Position numbers and translations under genes: made by a program. The notes beneath the pieces were generated by a model. The model saw only the letters and a program-made list of their open reading frames with translations. It was not told where the DNA came from and searched no databases. This document shows, in pieces, positions 1-12,100 of a DNA stretch of 64,000 nucleotides. Within the stretch, counting starts at the first letter, position 1, and each line of letters starts with the position of its first letter. Origin of the DNA: Halicephalobus mephisto (taxonomy: Eukaryota > Nematoda > Chromadorea > Rhabditida > Panagrolaimidae); NCBI GenBank assembly GCA_009193035.1, contig SWDT01000090.1, forward strand, positions 1 to 64,000, given 5' to 3'.

Positions 1-741
1 CAGTGTTGCCCTCATAGGTAATTATTCTATTCCGTAATTTCCTAAAATTTAAAAACTTTGAAATTTTAAAAATTACACAAATTTAAAAAACTAAAAAAGA
101 TAAAATGAAAAAACAGAAAATTTTATAATTTTTAAAAGTTTTTTAATCTTGAAGTTTTTAAGTTTTTTAAGATTTGTAACTTTTAAATTTCGAAATTTTA
201 ATTTTATAACTTTTTAAAATTCTTAATGTTTTAAATTTGAAATTTAAATTTTTTATAACTTTTAAATTCTTTAAGTTTTTTTTAATTTTGCAATTTTTTA
301 ACAATTAAACATTTAAATTTTAAAGTTTTTAATTTTATAACTTTTTAAAATTCTTTAAGTTTTTAAAATTTTAAGTTTTAAATTTCGAAAATTTCAAAGT
401 TTTTTAATTTTTTAACTTTTTAAAATTTAAAAATTGCAGGATTCGGTGATGTGTTTCCTCCAGAACCACGAGTAATTTTGATAAACATGTTTTTTATCGT
501 CACGGGAGTTGTATTATTTTCTATGTGTTATTTATTCTTCAAGAAGAAATAAGAGAAAAGCTTTTGAAGCTTCTAGAAAAGCAAGAATGAGTATTTCGAA
601 ATATTCTCAATCACTCATGCTTCACACCAAGAATCCGTGGTCCGTCGGAATTCTCCGGCTTTTGACAGATCTCCGGTTTCAGAAGGCTCCACATTTGACA
701 GACTTCGAAACGCAGACAAAGTGCTCCTGCAGTCACTTTGA
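1..741 (+). CDS. two-pore-domain (TWK/K2P) potassium channel, 3' end only, tail frame-disrupted
   Basis: K2P channels pass background K+ current across the plasma membrane; each subunit has two pore loops. Two exons are seen. Bases 1-17 end in a codon split with the exon at 440, and together they give the second pore loop and selectivity filter (SVALIGFGDV). The 422-bp intron 18-439 has a GT start and a GCAG end. The next exon encodes the FPPEP linker and the last membrane helix ending FSMCY. The direct frame stops at 550-552. However, family-like coding sequence continues in the other frames: ILQEEIREK in one, then KARMSISKYSQSL in another, then SPAFDRSPVSEGSTFDRL back in the first, ending with TGA at 739-741. 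Three single-base deletions would explain this, as sequencing error or decay. The 5' part lies outside the window. Family call is firm; functional state is not. Confidence 0.72.
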
Positions 742-2677
742 ACGATTCAAAAAACATTATTGAGCTTTTCACGTTAATTTTATTTTTTAAAATTAATTGA
801 AAAAATTTTTCATGTGCCTTTATTTTTAAAAAATTCGGTTTTTATAAATTTCATGGGTAAATGTGTCAATTTTTTCTTTTTTGATTAATGAGGATATGTA
901 TGAAAATTATATCAATATTTATTTCTTTAGGGACATTGAGTCCTTGAATTTTAATTATTCCGAAGGTTTAAAATTAATATTTATTGAGTTTTAAGTTATT
1001 CAGAAACCTAGAAGATCGGTCCTAAAACGAAAAAAAAAATAAACTTTTACAGTAGTTGCTTTTTGAAAACACTGGCCTTTTGGAATTTTAATTACTTCAA
1101 AGTTTTTTAAAATTAATTTTATTGAGTTTTAAGTTATTTTAGGTACTTATAAAATCGGTCCTAAAACGAAAAAAAAAATAAATTATTCAATATTTATTTC
1201 TTTAGGGACATTGAGTCCTTGAATTTTAATTATTTCGAAAGTTTTAAAATTAATATTATTAGTTTTAAGTTATTTCAGAAACCTAGAAGATTAGTCCTAA
1301 AACGAAAAAAAAATTATAAAAAAATTGTTTTCTTTAAAAAATTGACCCCTTGGATTTTCATCGATTTTGGGCAATTATTGAAATTAATTATTATTGGTTT
1401 TGATGAATATTTTATCATTTCGGATACCTGAAAGACCGATTTTTAAATGGAAAAATGGTCCTACAAAAATCGTCCCTGAGGCACTTATCTTCTTGAACTC
1501 TCGCTAGTTTTGAATTTTTCCAATCACAATTGCCATTTTGGATGATTTCAGATGCTATAAAAACTAATTTAAAAACATCAAAATTAAATCAAGACATTTC
1601 ACCTTTTGTATTTCCTTTTCCTGGATCACGTATCCCCTTTTGATTTTTATTTTCGAAATTTTTTAAAATTTTTTTGATGATATATATGACTAGCAATCAA
1701 GATACCTAAGTCAGATTCCTGGTCGAGGAACTAGGTTTCTGAGTCCGATCAACTAATAACCTTATATCAAACGATCAAGTACAGCAGATTCCACACACAC
1801 AAAAAAGCGTAACTTGTAGACTTTAACAATTGCGAAATATGATAAAAAATATAACAATCGTCACATTTTTGATGAATATTTGACTTTTGTGACGAAAAAT
1901 AAAAAATAACAATGACGATTTATATTTGTTACTGTACCAATTGTTATGTTTTTTGTATAAAGATCAGAATTGTCGAAATTTTTACTTTTCGAGCTCGGAT
2001 TAATTCAGAATCAATTTTGAAATGTTTAATTTTTGAACTCGAATTAATTCGAAATCAATTTTGAAATTAAAAACGACGGCTTGTTAAGTACACCTGCAGA
2101 AGAGACAACAGTCATTGCAGACTGGCTGATGTGCAGGAAAGTCGTGAAGAAGTACCATTAACAAGTTCCTTGAAAAAATGTGAACAGTAGGAAACAAATT
2201 AGGAACCGTAACCAGACAGATAAAAGTCAATTGTAATCTGGTCATGTATCTTCGAAAACCGGCTCCATAAAAATGTCAAATTTTTTTTCGACCATGATTG
2301 CCATTTTTGGTCATTTCAGATTTGTGAAAATTATCCTAAAAAGTGAGTCTGATATTACGAAATCAGAGATCGAATGCCCCAGGGCCAAATGTCCCGGGAA
2401 AAAAATTATTTTTAACACATTTTTAATATATTTTTAACACATTTTTACTATATTTTTAACATATTTTTAATATATTTTTAACACATTTTTTACATATTTT
2501 TAATATATTTTTAACATATTTTTAATATATTTTTAACACATTTTTAACATATTTTTAACACATTTTTAACGTATTGGTTACTTGTCCGCGAGCCACCCAC
2601 ATAAATCAGGAAAAGTACAGAACAACAACGGAAAAAACTAAAATAAATAATTTCGAAAAAAGAATTCTATGTAAACT
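742..2677. repeat. gene-free stretch with tandem repeats
   Basis: No coding sequence is supported here. From about 915 to 1320 there are three diverged copies of a unit containing GGGACATTGAGTCCTTGAAT and CCTAAAACGAAAAAAAAA. From 2400 to 2575 there is a minisatellite of 11-12 bp units built from ATTTTTAACAC and ATTTTTAATAT. A MITE-like copy (1796-1962) and a possible stem-loop (about 2073-2172) are listed separately. Confidence 0.7.
1796..1962. mobile_element. MITE-like foldback repeat, copy 1
   Basis: About 165 bp. It begins ACACAAAAAAGCGTAAC and ends near GTTATGTTTTTTGTAT, which are inverted relatives of each other. Internally AACAATCGTCACATTTTT is mirrored by AATGACGATTTATATTTGTT around a TGACTTTTGTGACG core. 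Near-identical copies lie at 5478-5641, 5736-5882, 58436-58594, 63431-63584 and 63672-63834. It is non-coding, with short inverted ends and high copy number, which fits a non-autonomous DNA transposon. Confidence 0.7.
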
Positions 2678-2914
2678 TTATGAATTTTTTAGCTTCTGTT
2701 GAGAGTGGGAAAGACATGAGTTATTGGATTTCTCAAAAGATCTTCGAAAAAAAGTTTTTCTGTCATATTTCCACTTTATTGAAAGCTCTCGATGGATAGC
2801 AAACTTTTGTAAATCCGAGAACAAGAAAATTGCGCACAAGTACTCGTGTTTTCGCGTGTGTAACAATCTTCCAGCTTGAAGAAATCCATTTTGTTTCAAC
2901 AACTATCTTCAATA
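2678..2914 (+). promoter_or_regulatory. probable 5' flank / 5' UTR of troponin I
   Basis: This stretch directly precedes the troponin I start and is clearly less AT-rich than its surroundings. It contains no recognisable coding sequence. No specific muscle enhancer motif could be assigned by eye. Confidence 0.3.
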
Positions 2915-5101
2915 ATGTGCGATTTTGTCAAGTAAGATTATTTTCAATTTTTTTATTTTAATTATATTCAATTTTAGTCAAGTTGAAGATTCTGAAGAAT
3001 ACGGCTACAAACCGTACGAAGAAGAATCTGAACGTTACGGTGGAGCCATGGCCGTCAACGACGACGAAGAAGAAGATGAAGAAGATGACGACGAAGTAAG
3101 AATCATTTTAAAATTATTTAATTTTGAGTATTTTAAAATTACTTAATTTTGGGTATTTTATAGATATTTAATTTTAATAATTTTAAAGTTACTTAATTTT
3201 AATTTTTTATAGATATTTAATTTTAATAATTTTGAAGTTACTTAATTTTAATAATTTTAAAATTATTTAATTTTTATTTTTTTATAATTATTTAATTTTT
3301 ATTTTTTTATAATTATTTAATTTTTATTTTTTATAATTATTTAATTTTTATTTTTTATAATTATTTAATTTTTATTTTTTTACAGAAACGTTTGGCTGCT
3401 GAACGTGAACGTAAGAAGGCAGAAGTCCGAAAACGTCTCGAAGAAGCTGGCCGTATGAAGAAGGCCAAGAAAGGTTTTCTTACTCCTGAACGTAAGAAGA
3501 AACTTCGTGTAAGTTTTTTAATTATTTTTGAAAGTTTAATTATTTTGTAAAAAATCCAAAAAGTTGTAAATTGTTAGAAAAAATCTAAAATTAGATATAT
3601 TATGGAATTCTTAATTTTTTCTGATTTCAAAAATTAATGAAAAAATTCATTTTTTTTAAAATTAATAAAAAAAATTTTTTTTCAAAGTTGATCATCGAAT
3701 TTTAGACTTTTTAAAAGACAATTTTTGGTTCAAAAAAGTTCTAATTATTCATTTAAGTAAAGAAAATTTTTTGAATACAAAAATTTGCAAATATTGTCTC
3801 AACACGAAAAATTTTAATTCAAATTTTATTTCATCAAAGTTAATCATCGAATTTCTACTGCCAACTTAGATGAAAATGAACATAAATATCAAATTCAAAT
3901 TTCCAAATTAAATAAAACAAAATATAAATTTCTTAATACAAAAATTTACGAAAACTGTCTCAACACGAAAAATTCAAATTTCCAAATTAAATAAAACAAA
4001 ATATAAATTTCTTAATACAAAAATTTACGAAAACTGTCTAAACACGAAAAATTTTAATTCAAATTTTATTTCATCAAAGTTGATCATCGAATTTTTACTA
4101 CCAACTTTGATAAAATAAAATTTAAAATCCACTCATAAAAATTTCAAGATCATCAAAAATCCCCTTAGGCAATTTAAATTCATTCTTCATTTTTTTTAAA
4201 TTAATAAAAATAAAGATTTACAGACATTTTGAAAAAAATAAAAAATAAAAAATTTACAAAGATTTTTATGGAAATTTTTAAAGAAAAATTTTACCAGAAA
4301 TTTAATTAAATTTAAAAACAATTAAAATTTAAGAAACTTCTCATGTTGAAAGCAGCTGAGGACTTGAAACAACAGCAAATGCTTAAAGAACAAGAACGTC
4401 AACGTATTTTGAACGAACGTATCCCTGTTCTTCCTGATCATCTGGACAGAATGGACACCAGTGAACTCCAATCCTTGGCTCAGGAGTTCTTCGAACATAT
4501 CATGACTCTCGAAGCTCAAAAATACGATCTTAGTTATGATGTGAGACAAAAAGATTTCGAAATCAACGAACTCACCATTGCTGTCAACGACTTGCGCGGA
4601 AAATTGTTTGTTTATTTTTAAATTATATATTTCAAATCCAAATTTAATTATTTATTTTTAAATCCAAATTTAATTAATTATTTTTTATTTTCAAATTTAA
4701 AATTTAATTAATTATTTATTTTTAAATTATATACTTTTAAATTTAAAATTTTAATTATTTTTTTATTTTTAAATCCAAATTTAATTAATTATTTTTTATT
4801 TTTATTTTTAAATTTAATATTTTATTATTTATTTATTTTTAAATTGTTTTTAAAATTAATATTTTAATTATTTTTTTATTTATTTTTAAATTGTTTTTAA
4901 ATTTAATATTTTTAGCGTCAAACCGACTTTGAAGAAAGTTTCCAAAACCGACAGCAAATTCGACAAAATCAAGAAAACTGGAGCTGCTAAAGTCGATTTC
5001 CGTTCCAACCTCAAAACTGTCGACACCAACAAGTACGCCATGGAGCCTGAGGTTGTTTATTTTTCTTTCTTACTGTAATTATGAGTTTTTTTCAGAAATA
5101 A
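2915..5101 (+). CDS. tni: troponin I (thin-filament inhibitory subunit)
   Basis: Troponin I inhibits actomyosin on the thin filament until Ca2+ binds troponin C. The model has exons 2915-2931, 2978-3095, 3386-3508, 4334-4605, 4916-5051 and 5096-5101; they join in frame to 223 aa. Residues about 8-45 are an acidic extension ending in a run of E and D. Next comes a Lys/Arg-rich helix with [20 protein letters not shown] and ERKKKLR, typical of invertebrate troponin I. The coiled-coil, troponin-T-binding part follows, and then the inhibitory peptide with [13 protein letters not shown]. The tail has [12 protein letters not shown]. Exon 4 (GTTTGTTT) and exon 5 (GTTGTTTA) use weak donors. The last two-codon exon is the least certain part; read-through from exon 5 would also stop soon. 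The first short exon is chosen by frame and splice signals. Nematodes carry several troponin I paralogues; I cannot say which this is. Confidence 0.9.
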
Positions 5102-5477
5102 ACAAGTAATCAGAACGACTTTAGCATTTGAATCTTCGATGCTTCGAAAAAAGATCAAATTATTTTTTAAATTTTTCATATTTTTTATATTTGGTATTTC
5201 TCAAATAAAAGTAAATGAATAATGAGTTTACATCGATCCGTTCGGAAGTATCGGTTGACAGGTCGATTGGTAACTGTATACAACCTGTAAGTCTGCAGGT
5301 GCCGGGAGCCTTCCGCCCGTGTTTAGACAGTGAAGAGCTGTTTAAACAAATTGTCGCTCTCGAAGTGCCTTTATGAAATCAATCTTTTTTCAATATTATA
5401 GAATTTTAATCCTTCATTTTATATTTATTTAAAGAAAATTTAAGTTAAATTTTTGTTAAATAAGTAATAAGGCAGAT

Positions 5478-5882
5478 CACACAAAAAAACGTAATTTTTG
5501 GACTTTAACAATTGCGAAATATGATAAAAAATATAACAATCGTCACATTTTTATGAATATTTGACTTTTGTGACGGAAAATGAAAAATAATAGTGACGAT
5601 TTATATTTATTACTGTGCCAAAAGTTATGTTTTTTTGTGTTTGATATTGGTAGGTTGTATATGATATATGGATATCATTAAAACAACTCTGATTTATTAG
5701 ATACATTAGATTCAATGTACAGTTTCATTAAGTTCACAAAAAAGTAACTTTTGGTTTTATGAAAATTGCGAAATATAACAATTGTCACATTTTTATGAAT
5801 ATTTGACTTTTGTGACGAAAAGTAAAAAATAATAGTGATGATTTATATTTGTTATTATGCCAAAAGTTATGTTTTTTTGTGT
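5478..5882. mobile_element. composite of two MITE-like copies around a ~95-bp spacer
   Basis: Two copies of the 160-bp foldback repeat (5478-5641 and 5736-5882) flank a spacer containing ATATGGATATCATTAAAACA and GTACAGTTTCATTAAGTTCA. The same composite, spacer included, occurs in reverse orientation at 63431-63834. The paired arrangement therefore moved or was duplicated as one unit. Confidence 0.7.
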
Positions 5883-5883
5883 G

Positions 5884-6252
5884 CAGTATGATGTGTAAGT
5901 TTGGAAGCACTGATTGTAACTTGATTTATTCTACAGTAATAGAAACCTACTGTAGATTCCTAAAATTCTCACAATGAGATATACAGTATAAGTCATTAAG
6001 GGTTATTATGTCTTCCGTTTCAAAAGTTATGGCAGAAAATACAAAATTTTTAAAATTATCAAATTTCACAATTTCGTTGAAGAAAAAGTTCGTATTTTCT
6101 GTCCTAACTTCTGAAGCGGAAGACATAGAGTAATCCCTAATAACGTATACTGTAGACCTCATTGAGGAGATCCCAATAATCTACAGTACACTTCTGTCAT
6201 TGTACAATGAATCAAGTTATGACTAATGCCTCTAAACTTGTGGACTATACTG
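5884..6252. mobile_element. long foldback (palindromic) element
   Basis: The left arm, about 5886-6060, contains TGGAAGCACTGATTGTAACT, CTACTGTAGATTCC and GGTTATTATGTCTTCCG. It is mirrored by the right arm at about 6088-6250, with CGGAAGACATAGAGTAATCC and ATCTACAGTACACTTCTGTC. The sequence would fold into one long hairpin. A related copy lies in an adducin intron at about 23641-24131. Confidence 0.65.
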
Positions 6253-6407
6253 TATTTAATAGCATTGCCTTCAAAACCAAATATGTACTTTAGGTTAAGA
6301 TAACTCTAGCCTATACTTAGTATTACTTCTTTAAGAATTTAGTACAGCATGGTATGTAATTTAGGAACTATTGGTTATAATCTGTTCCAAATGCCATAAC
6401 TTCAGAA

Positions 6408-7050
6408 ATAGAAGTTTTAAAAATATTACAGATAGTTCAAATTACAGAAGACATTGAGGAAATTCTAACTACTTAAAGTATTTCTATATTACTGTGTAGT
6501 AGAAGGAATTACAATGAATAGTTCCAAAAATATTAAGCGTATGGTTGTGTATTTTGCAGATGTCACAACTTCAGAAATAGAAGTTTTAAAAATATTACAG
6601 ATAGTTCAAATTAGAGAAGATATTGAGGAAATTCTAACTACTTAAAGTATTTCTATATTACTGTGTAGTAGAAAGAATTACAATGAATAGTTCCAAAAAT
6701 ATTAAGCTTATTGTTGTGTGTTTTGCAGATGTCGTAACTTCAGAAACAGAGACTTTAGAGATATAATTAATAGCTTAAATTACAGAAGATATTGAGGAAA
6801 TTCTAACGAATTAAAGTATTTCCATATTACTGTATAGTAAAAGGAATTACAATAAATAGTTCCAAAAATATTAAGCTTATTGTTGTGTGTTTTGTAGATG
6901 TCGTAACTTCAGAAACAGAGACTTTAGAGACATCGTAGGAAATTCAAATTGTAGAAGATATTCTAAGGATCCTAATGATCTGAAGTACTTCTATATTGTT
7001 GCGCAGTAAACCAATTTGCAGCCAATAGTTCCAACATTATTGACCGTACT
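6408..7050. repeat. tandem array, ~160-169 bp unit, about four copies
   Basis: The phrase AACTTCAGAAATAGAAGTTT or its variant AACTTCAGAAACAGAGACTTT starts at about 6408, 6567, 6736 and 6904. Each unit goes on through ACAGAAGATATTGAGGAAATTCTAA, a TTTCTATATTACTGTGTAGTA-like stretch and AATAGTTCCAAAAATATTAAG (parts quoted loosely). The copies drift at their edges. No coding function is seen. Confidence 0.7.
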
Positions 7051-8460
7051 GTATATTATGCAAAACAACGTAAGTCTGGTCGTGCAGGCAATTCTCGCGC
7101 TCTTGACGGTTGAAGAACTTTCAGCCGCGCCGTGTTGAGAGTGTCCGAAATCACGGTGACTCTCCACCCCGTATCAATAGCAACTGTTTTGAAGAAGATT
7201 CATTTTGCAAAACTTATCCGTTCAAAGACGCTTTTAGACCTCAATCGCTGTTTGAATATATTCTTAGAGTTGTACATCCACTGCCCTATGTCAGTATTTA
7301 TGATTCAAAAATTTGATTGTATTACTGTAGCTGGATCGACTGTTCAAACATTGTTCCAAGGGCGGGTCCAAATGGGATAAACCGTCTTCAAAACAGGTGG
7401 ATCCGTCATTCAGCCAGATTTAATCTATCCATTTCGAGTGGCTCCCAAACGGTCCTGGGTCTCTCGATAGAGCTGGTTCTAAGTAGTAGTGCCGCAGGTA
7501 ATAATGATGTACGTTTACCTGATCATTACTGCTTAAAATAAGCCTATCTAAAGAGCTTTCAACTTTTACAATTTATCCAGTCAAGATAAAAAACAAAAAT
7601 TGAATAATAAAATGTATAAATTAATCTTCATAAATCAGTTAAGTTAAATTTTTAATTTTTTTAATTAAAATATTTATTTAAAAATTCGGAAATTTTAAAA
7701 TTAAAATATTTATTTAAAAATTCGAAAATTTTAAAATTAAAATATTTATTTAAAAATTCGGAAATTTTTTTATATATGAAATTATTAAAAAATAAATTCT
7801 ATTTTTTAAATATAAATTAAAAATTTTTTATTTAATAAAAATTAAATTTAAAATAAATTTTTTAATAATAATTCCATAATGAAAAAAATTCTAAAAATAA
7901 TTTAGTATCGACTAAAATAATTTTTTATTTATTTAAAAATTGTCTATTAACTATTTTAATTTTAGAATTTTTAAAAGTTTTAGAATTTTTTAAAAATTTT
8001 TTAAATTTTTAAAATTTAAGTTTTTTTTTAAATTTTTTAAAATTTAAAAAAATTTTTTTTATTTCTTTAGAATTTTTTAATTTGACTTTGCAGAAAATTA
8101 GATCTCCTTTTATTTTTAGAAAAATTGTTTATAATTATTGTATTTCGTAATTAAATAGAAAATCAGCTATAATTACTCAAATATCGAATTCAATTTTTTA
8201 AATTAATTTTTTAATTTTTCTAAAATTATGGATTTTTTAAAATGTATTGAAAAATTACAAAATTACAAAATTTTTATTTAATTTTATAATTTCAAAAATT
8301 TCGAAATTCAATATTGCTAAATTTGTTTAAAATTAAAACTTTTTTGCTTACGTTATTAAAAAACGTTTAAAAATATATCAACATAATGAAAAAAATATAA
8401 AAAACAGCGGTAATTTTATATAAAAATAAAACTCATAAAAATTTTAATTATTTTCAACAT

Positions 8461-8723
8461 CAGGCCAGTTTTTCCTTTCGAAAAAGGCAAAATCATCTGG
8501 TAATATTCAGTAAAAAAGGAAAAACTGTCCAACAGACGACGATGCTTCTCACTTTTTTAAACAGTCTTTCCTTTCGAGAAAAGATAAAATTATTTGGTAA
8601 TAATGAAATCAAAAGAAAAAACTGTCCAGTATACGGCGATGTTTCTCATTTTGTTAAACAGTCTTTCCTTCCAAAAAAGCAAAATTATCTGGTAACAGTC
8701 GACAAAAAAGGAAAAACTGTCTA
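8461..8723. repeat. three tandem ~97-bp units, each able to form a hairpin
   Basis: Each unit opens with CAGTCTTTCCTTTCG or a variant (about 8466, 8562, 8659) and closes with AAGGAAAAACTGTC, its reverse complement. Every unit can thus fold on itself. The spacing between units is 96-97 bp. The frame spanning the second and third units is open for 60 codons but is repetitive and not protein-like. Confidence 0.65.
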
Positions 8724-9117
8724 ATTTACAACAATATTTTAAATTTTTTTAAATTTATTTTTTTGTAAAATTTTAATAAATTCATATATAAAAATCCAAA
8801 TTCACAATATTTTTTTTTAATTAAGTTAATGTTCGTTAAAATTTGATGAAATATGATTAATATTGTTAAATGTAAGAAATAAAACAAGAAATTGAAAATC
8901 TTCAAAAATCAAAATTAATGTAAATTATTTTTATTTTTAAAAAGGTTATAAAGTTAAATAAAAATCAAAAAGAAAAATGAAATTATTAATAATTAAAAAA
9001 ATAAAAATTCGAATTAGTTTGGTTTCCTGAAATTCCCTGATTTCCCGCCAAACGTTTTTTTTGTTTTTTTTCGTTTTTTTTTTGTTTTTTTTTTCATTCT
9101 CGTTCTGGTCACTCATC

Positions 9118-12100
9118 ATGGATCCAAATCGCGATCTTCCTACACTCAAAGAAGCAGGTAATTTTGGATTTCATATATGTTAAAAATTTAAAAATCTCAA
9201 TATGCATAAAACTTTAAAAATTCATATATCAAAAAACTCCGAATTTCATATATCCTAAAATTTCTGGTTTTAATTTCTATAAATCCTGAAATTCTTTAAT
9301 CTCGGTTTAGTATATGTCAATTATTTTTATAATTTTAATATATATCACCAATTTTCAAAATTCAATTATTCTAAAAATTTTCGAATTTCAATTATCCTAA
9401 AATTTTTAGTTTTAATTTTTGTATATTCTGATGATTTTTCAGGTTTGACTCTTCGGAACCATCAAATCGAAGGAATCCAGCAGATCCTAAAATGGCACGA
9501 AGAAGGCCACGGAGGCATCATTGCTGACGAAATGGGACTCGGAAAGACATGCCAGACAATTTGTGCTTTATTACTGTTAAAAAAGAAATTCAAAAAGCCC
9601 AAATTTGTCGTCATCTGTCCTCTCTCTGTACTTAATCATTGGGAAAATGAATGTTCTAGGTTGGTTTTTAATTTTCATATATCAACTTTGTTTAATTCTA
9701 ATTTTCATATATCAACTTTGTTTAATTCTAATTTTCATATATCAACTTTGTTTAATTCTAATTTTTATATACCTATTTTACCTAATTTTCAATTTTTATA
9801 TGTCTATTTTACTTAATTTTCGGTTTTCATATATCAACTTTGTTTAGTTCTAATTTTCATACATGAACTTTGTTTAATTTTGTTTAAAACTTTAGATTTG
9901 GTTTGAAAGAACTCAAATTGATCACTTACAAAGGAGACAAGGACTGCCGGAGACATCTTCGTGCTAGAGTGAACAAGGGCCATTGGGACGTCTTGTTGAC
10001 GACTTATCAGGTAAGTAACCGGTGATTGAAAGGTAATTCGTATATGGATATTTCAGATCTTCCGGAACGACCATAATTTTTTCGCTTTTCATGTTGATAT
10101 CTATGTTGTGGACGAAGCTCACTCTGTCAAAAGCCAACGTTCCCAACTTTACCAAACTATCCGTCAAAAAAACACTAAATTTCATTTGTTGTTGACCGGA
10201 ACTCCGGTTCAGAACGATCTTGATGAATTTTATTCTCTGCTGAGTTTGGTCGACGCCGAAAAATATCCGATAGATGAAAAAGACGGTTTTTTCCTTCAAT
10301 CGAAGGAAAATTTGGTGAAAGAAATCAAAAAAGCCACCGAAATGTACGTTTTACGTCGTTTGAAATCAGTCGTTTGTGAAGAACTGCCCACTGCTCAAGA
10401 GGTGATTTTGTATCATGGATTGACCAAATTCCAACGAGATCTGTATAATTCTATTTTGGCTTCTAATCGATGTGAGTTTTTTAAGTTATTTAAACAAAAA
10501 ACGTTTTCGATGGAGTATTTTTGAATTGTGATTTTTAAAATACTTGGTAATTTCATATATGAAAATCAACCAAAAAAAAGAGGATTATGTACCCTATCTA
10601 TCCAAATTTGGGACTTTCTAGATTTGTCTGAAAATGTAAAAAACAATTACGAAATCAATATCTTGTGAAACCAGAATTTCAAGTTATTTTATTTTCTAAA
10701 AAATTCCCGTCGAGACAATTTTTGCTTTTTAAATATGATTGTGAAATCCTACAAAATCAGGAAATAGTATCTAAAGCCCAATTTTAGACTACTTTGGTTT
10801 CTAAAAACTTTTAGAAATTCGTTTAGAGACAATTTTGTAAAACGTCTACAATTTTTTATATGATATTGATTGCGAAACCATGATTACACAGGATTGGAAT
10901 TTTAGAGTATTTTTGTTCTTGAAACTTTCTCGTTGAGACGGCTTTGTAAAAATTCTTTAATTTTTATAATAATGTGACTAGGATTCCATAGAAGCTTCCG
11001 GAATCTGGTAGAAGCAGAATTGGTATCTGAAATTAAGAATTCTAGGATTTTCGTGTCGAGATTATTTTGTGCTAAATGTTTATTTTTAATTTTTACATTT
11101 TTGAGATTTTAATTTATATAAAATTCCAGCCTTCTTTGATTCTGTGGCTACACGAAGTCAATCCTTGATGAGTATTCTTGTTCAATTACGAAAAGCGGTT
11201 TCTCATCCTTATTTATTTGAAGGTGTTGAACCAACCCCGTTCAGTAATGGTCCTCATCTTTTCACTGCTAGTGCGAAATTTATGGTTTTAGATCAATTAC
11301 TAAGTTTTCTGAAAAGAAATAATCATAGATGTTTGATTTTTTCTCAATTTAAAAGAACTTTGGACATTTTAGCAGATGCTATGACAGTCAAAGGTAAATT
11401 TTAATTTAGAAGTTTTAATTTTTAAAGATTTTAAATTTAAAAAGTTTTAGTTTTTTTAAATTTTAAATTTGAAAAGTTTTAGTTTTTAAAGATTTAATTC
11501 CTTAAAGCTTCGATTTTTGATTTAAAAAATTTCAGGATATTTATTCGAGCATTTTGATGGAGATGTCAGAGCTTTGGAAAGATTTAATTCTATAAATGAA
11601 TTTCAAAAAGAAAATTCGGAAATTTTTTGTTTTTTAATGACGACGAAAGCTGGAGGTGTTGGACTAAATTTAACAGCAGCGGATACGGTAATATTTATAG
11701 ATAGTGATTTGAACCCGCAGAATGATATTCAAGCAGCCGCTAGATGTCATAGAATTGGTCAAGAAAAACCTGTTAAAGTAATCAGATTATTAGCGGAACA
11801 TACGATAGATGAAAGAATTCAGAAAAGATGGTTTAAAAAACTTAAATTAAGTGAATTTGTTCTGGATGATAAATCAAGTTATTCGGATATAGGGGGATTG
11901 AAAGAATTTTTGATTTCTGATCTGACGAAATTGAACGAATCAAACAACACTTCGGAAGATATATATAACCTACTGACGGATGAATATTTTACTTCTTTTT
12001 TGGGTAAAACGGATGAAAATGGATGTTGGATTAATGAAAAAGAAAAAAATGAAGAAAAAGAAATTTTGGAAGAAGTTGAACTATTTCCAAGATCAGAAAG

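Larger units (their letters stand above)
5102..9117. repeat. gene-free region rich in foldback elements and tandem repeats
   Basis: No gene is supported between troponin I and the CHD1L-like gene. The stretch contains a composite MITE (5478-5882), a long foldback element (5884-6252), a tandem array of about 165-bp units (6408-7050) and hairpin units (8461-8723), listed separately. A less AT-rich island at 7060-7540 has short open frames in several phases but no recognised product. The rest (7560-8450, 8724-9110) is low-complexity A/T sequence. Confidence 0.65.

Noticed and set aside
2400..2575. Possible CRISPR-like regular repeat
   Set aside because: Units are 11-12-bp A/T minisatellite without unique spacers, and the host is a eukaryote.
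10108..10299. Long minus-strand open frame opposite the DEAH exon
   Set aside because: It mirrors a well-supported coding exon of the CHD1L-like gene and has no family resemblance.
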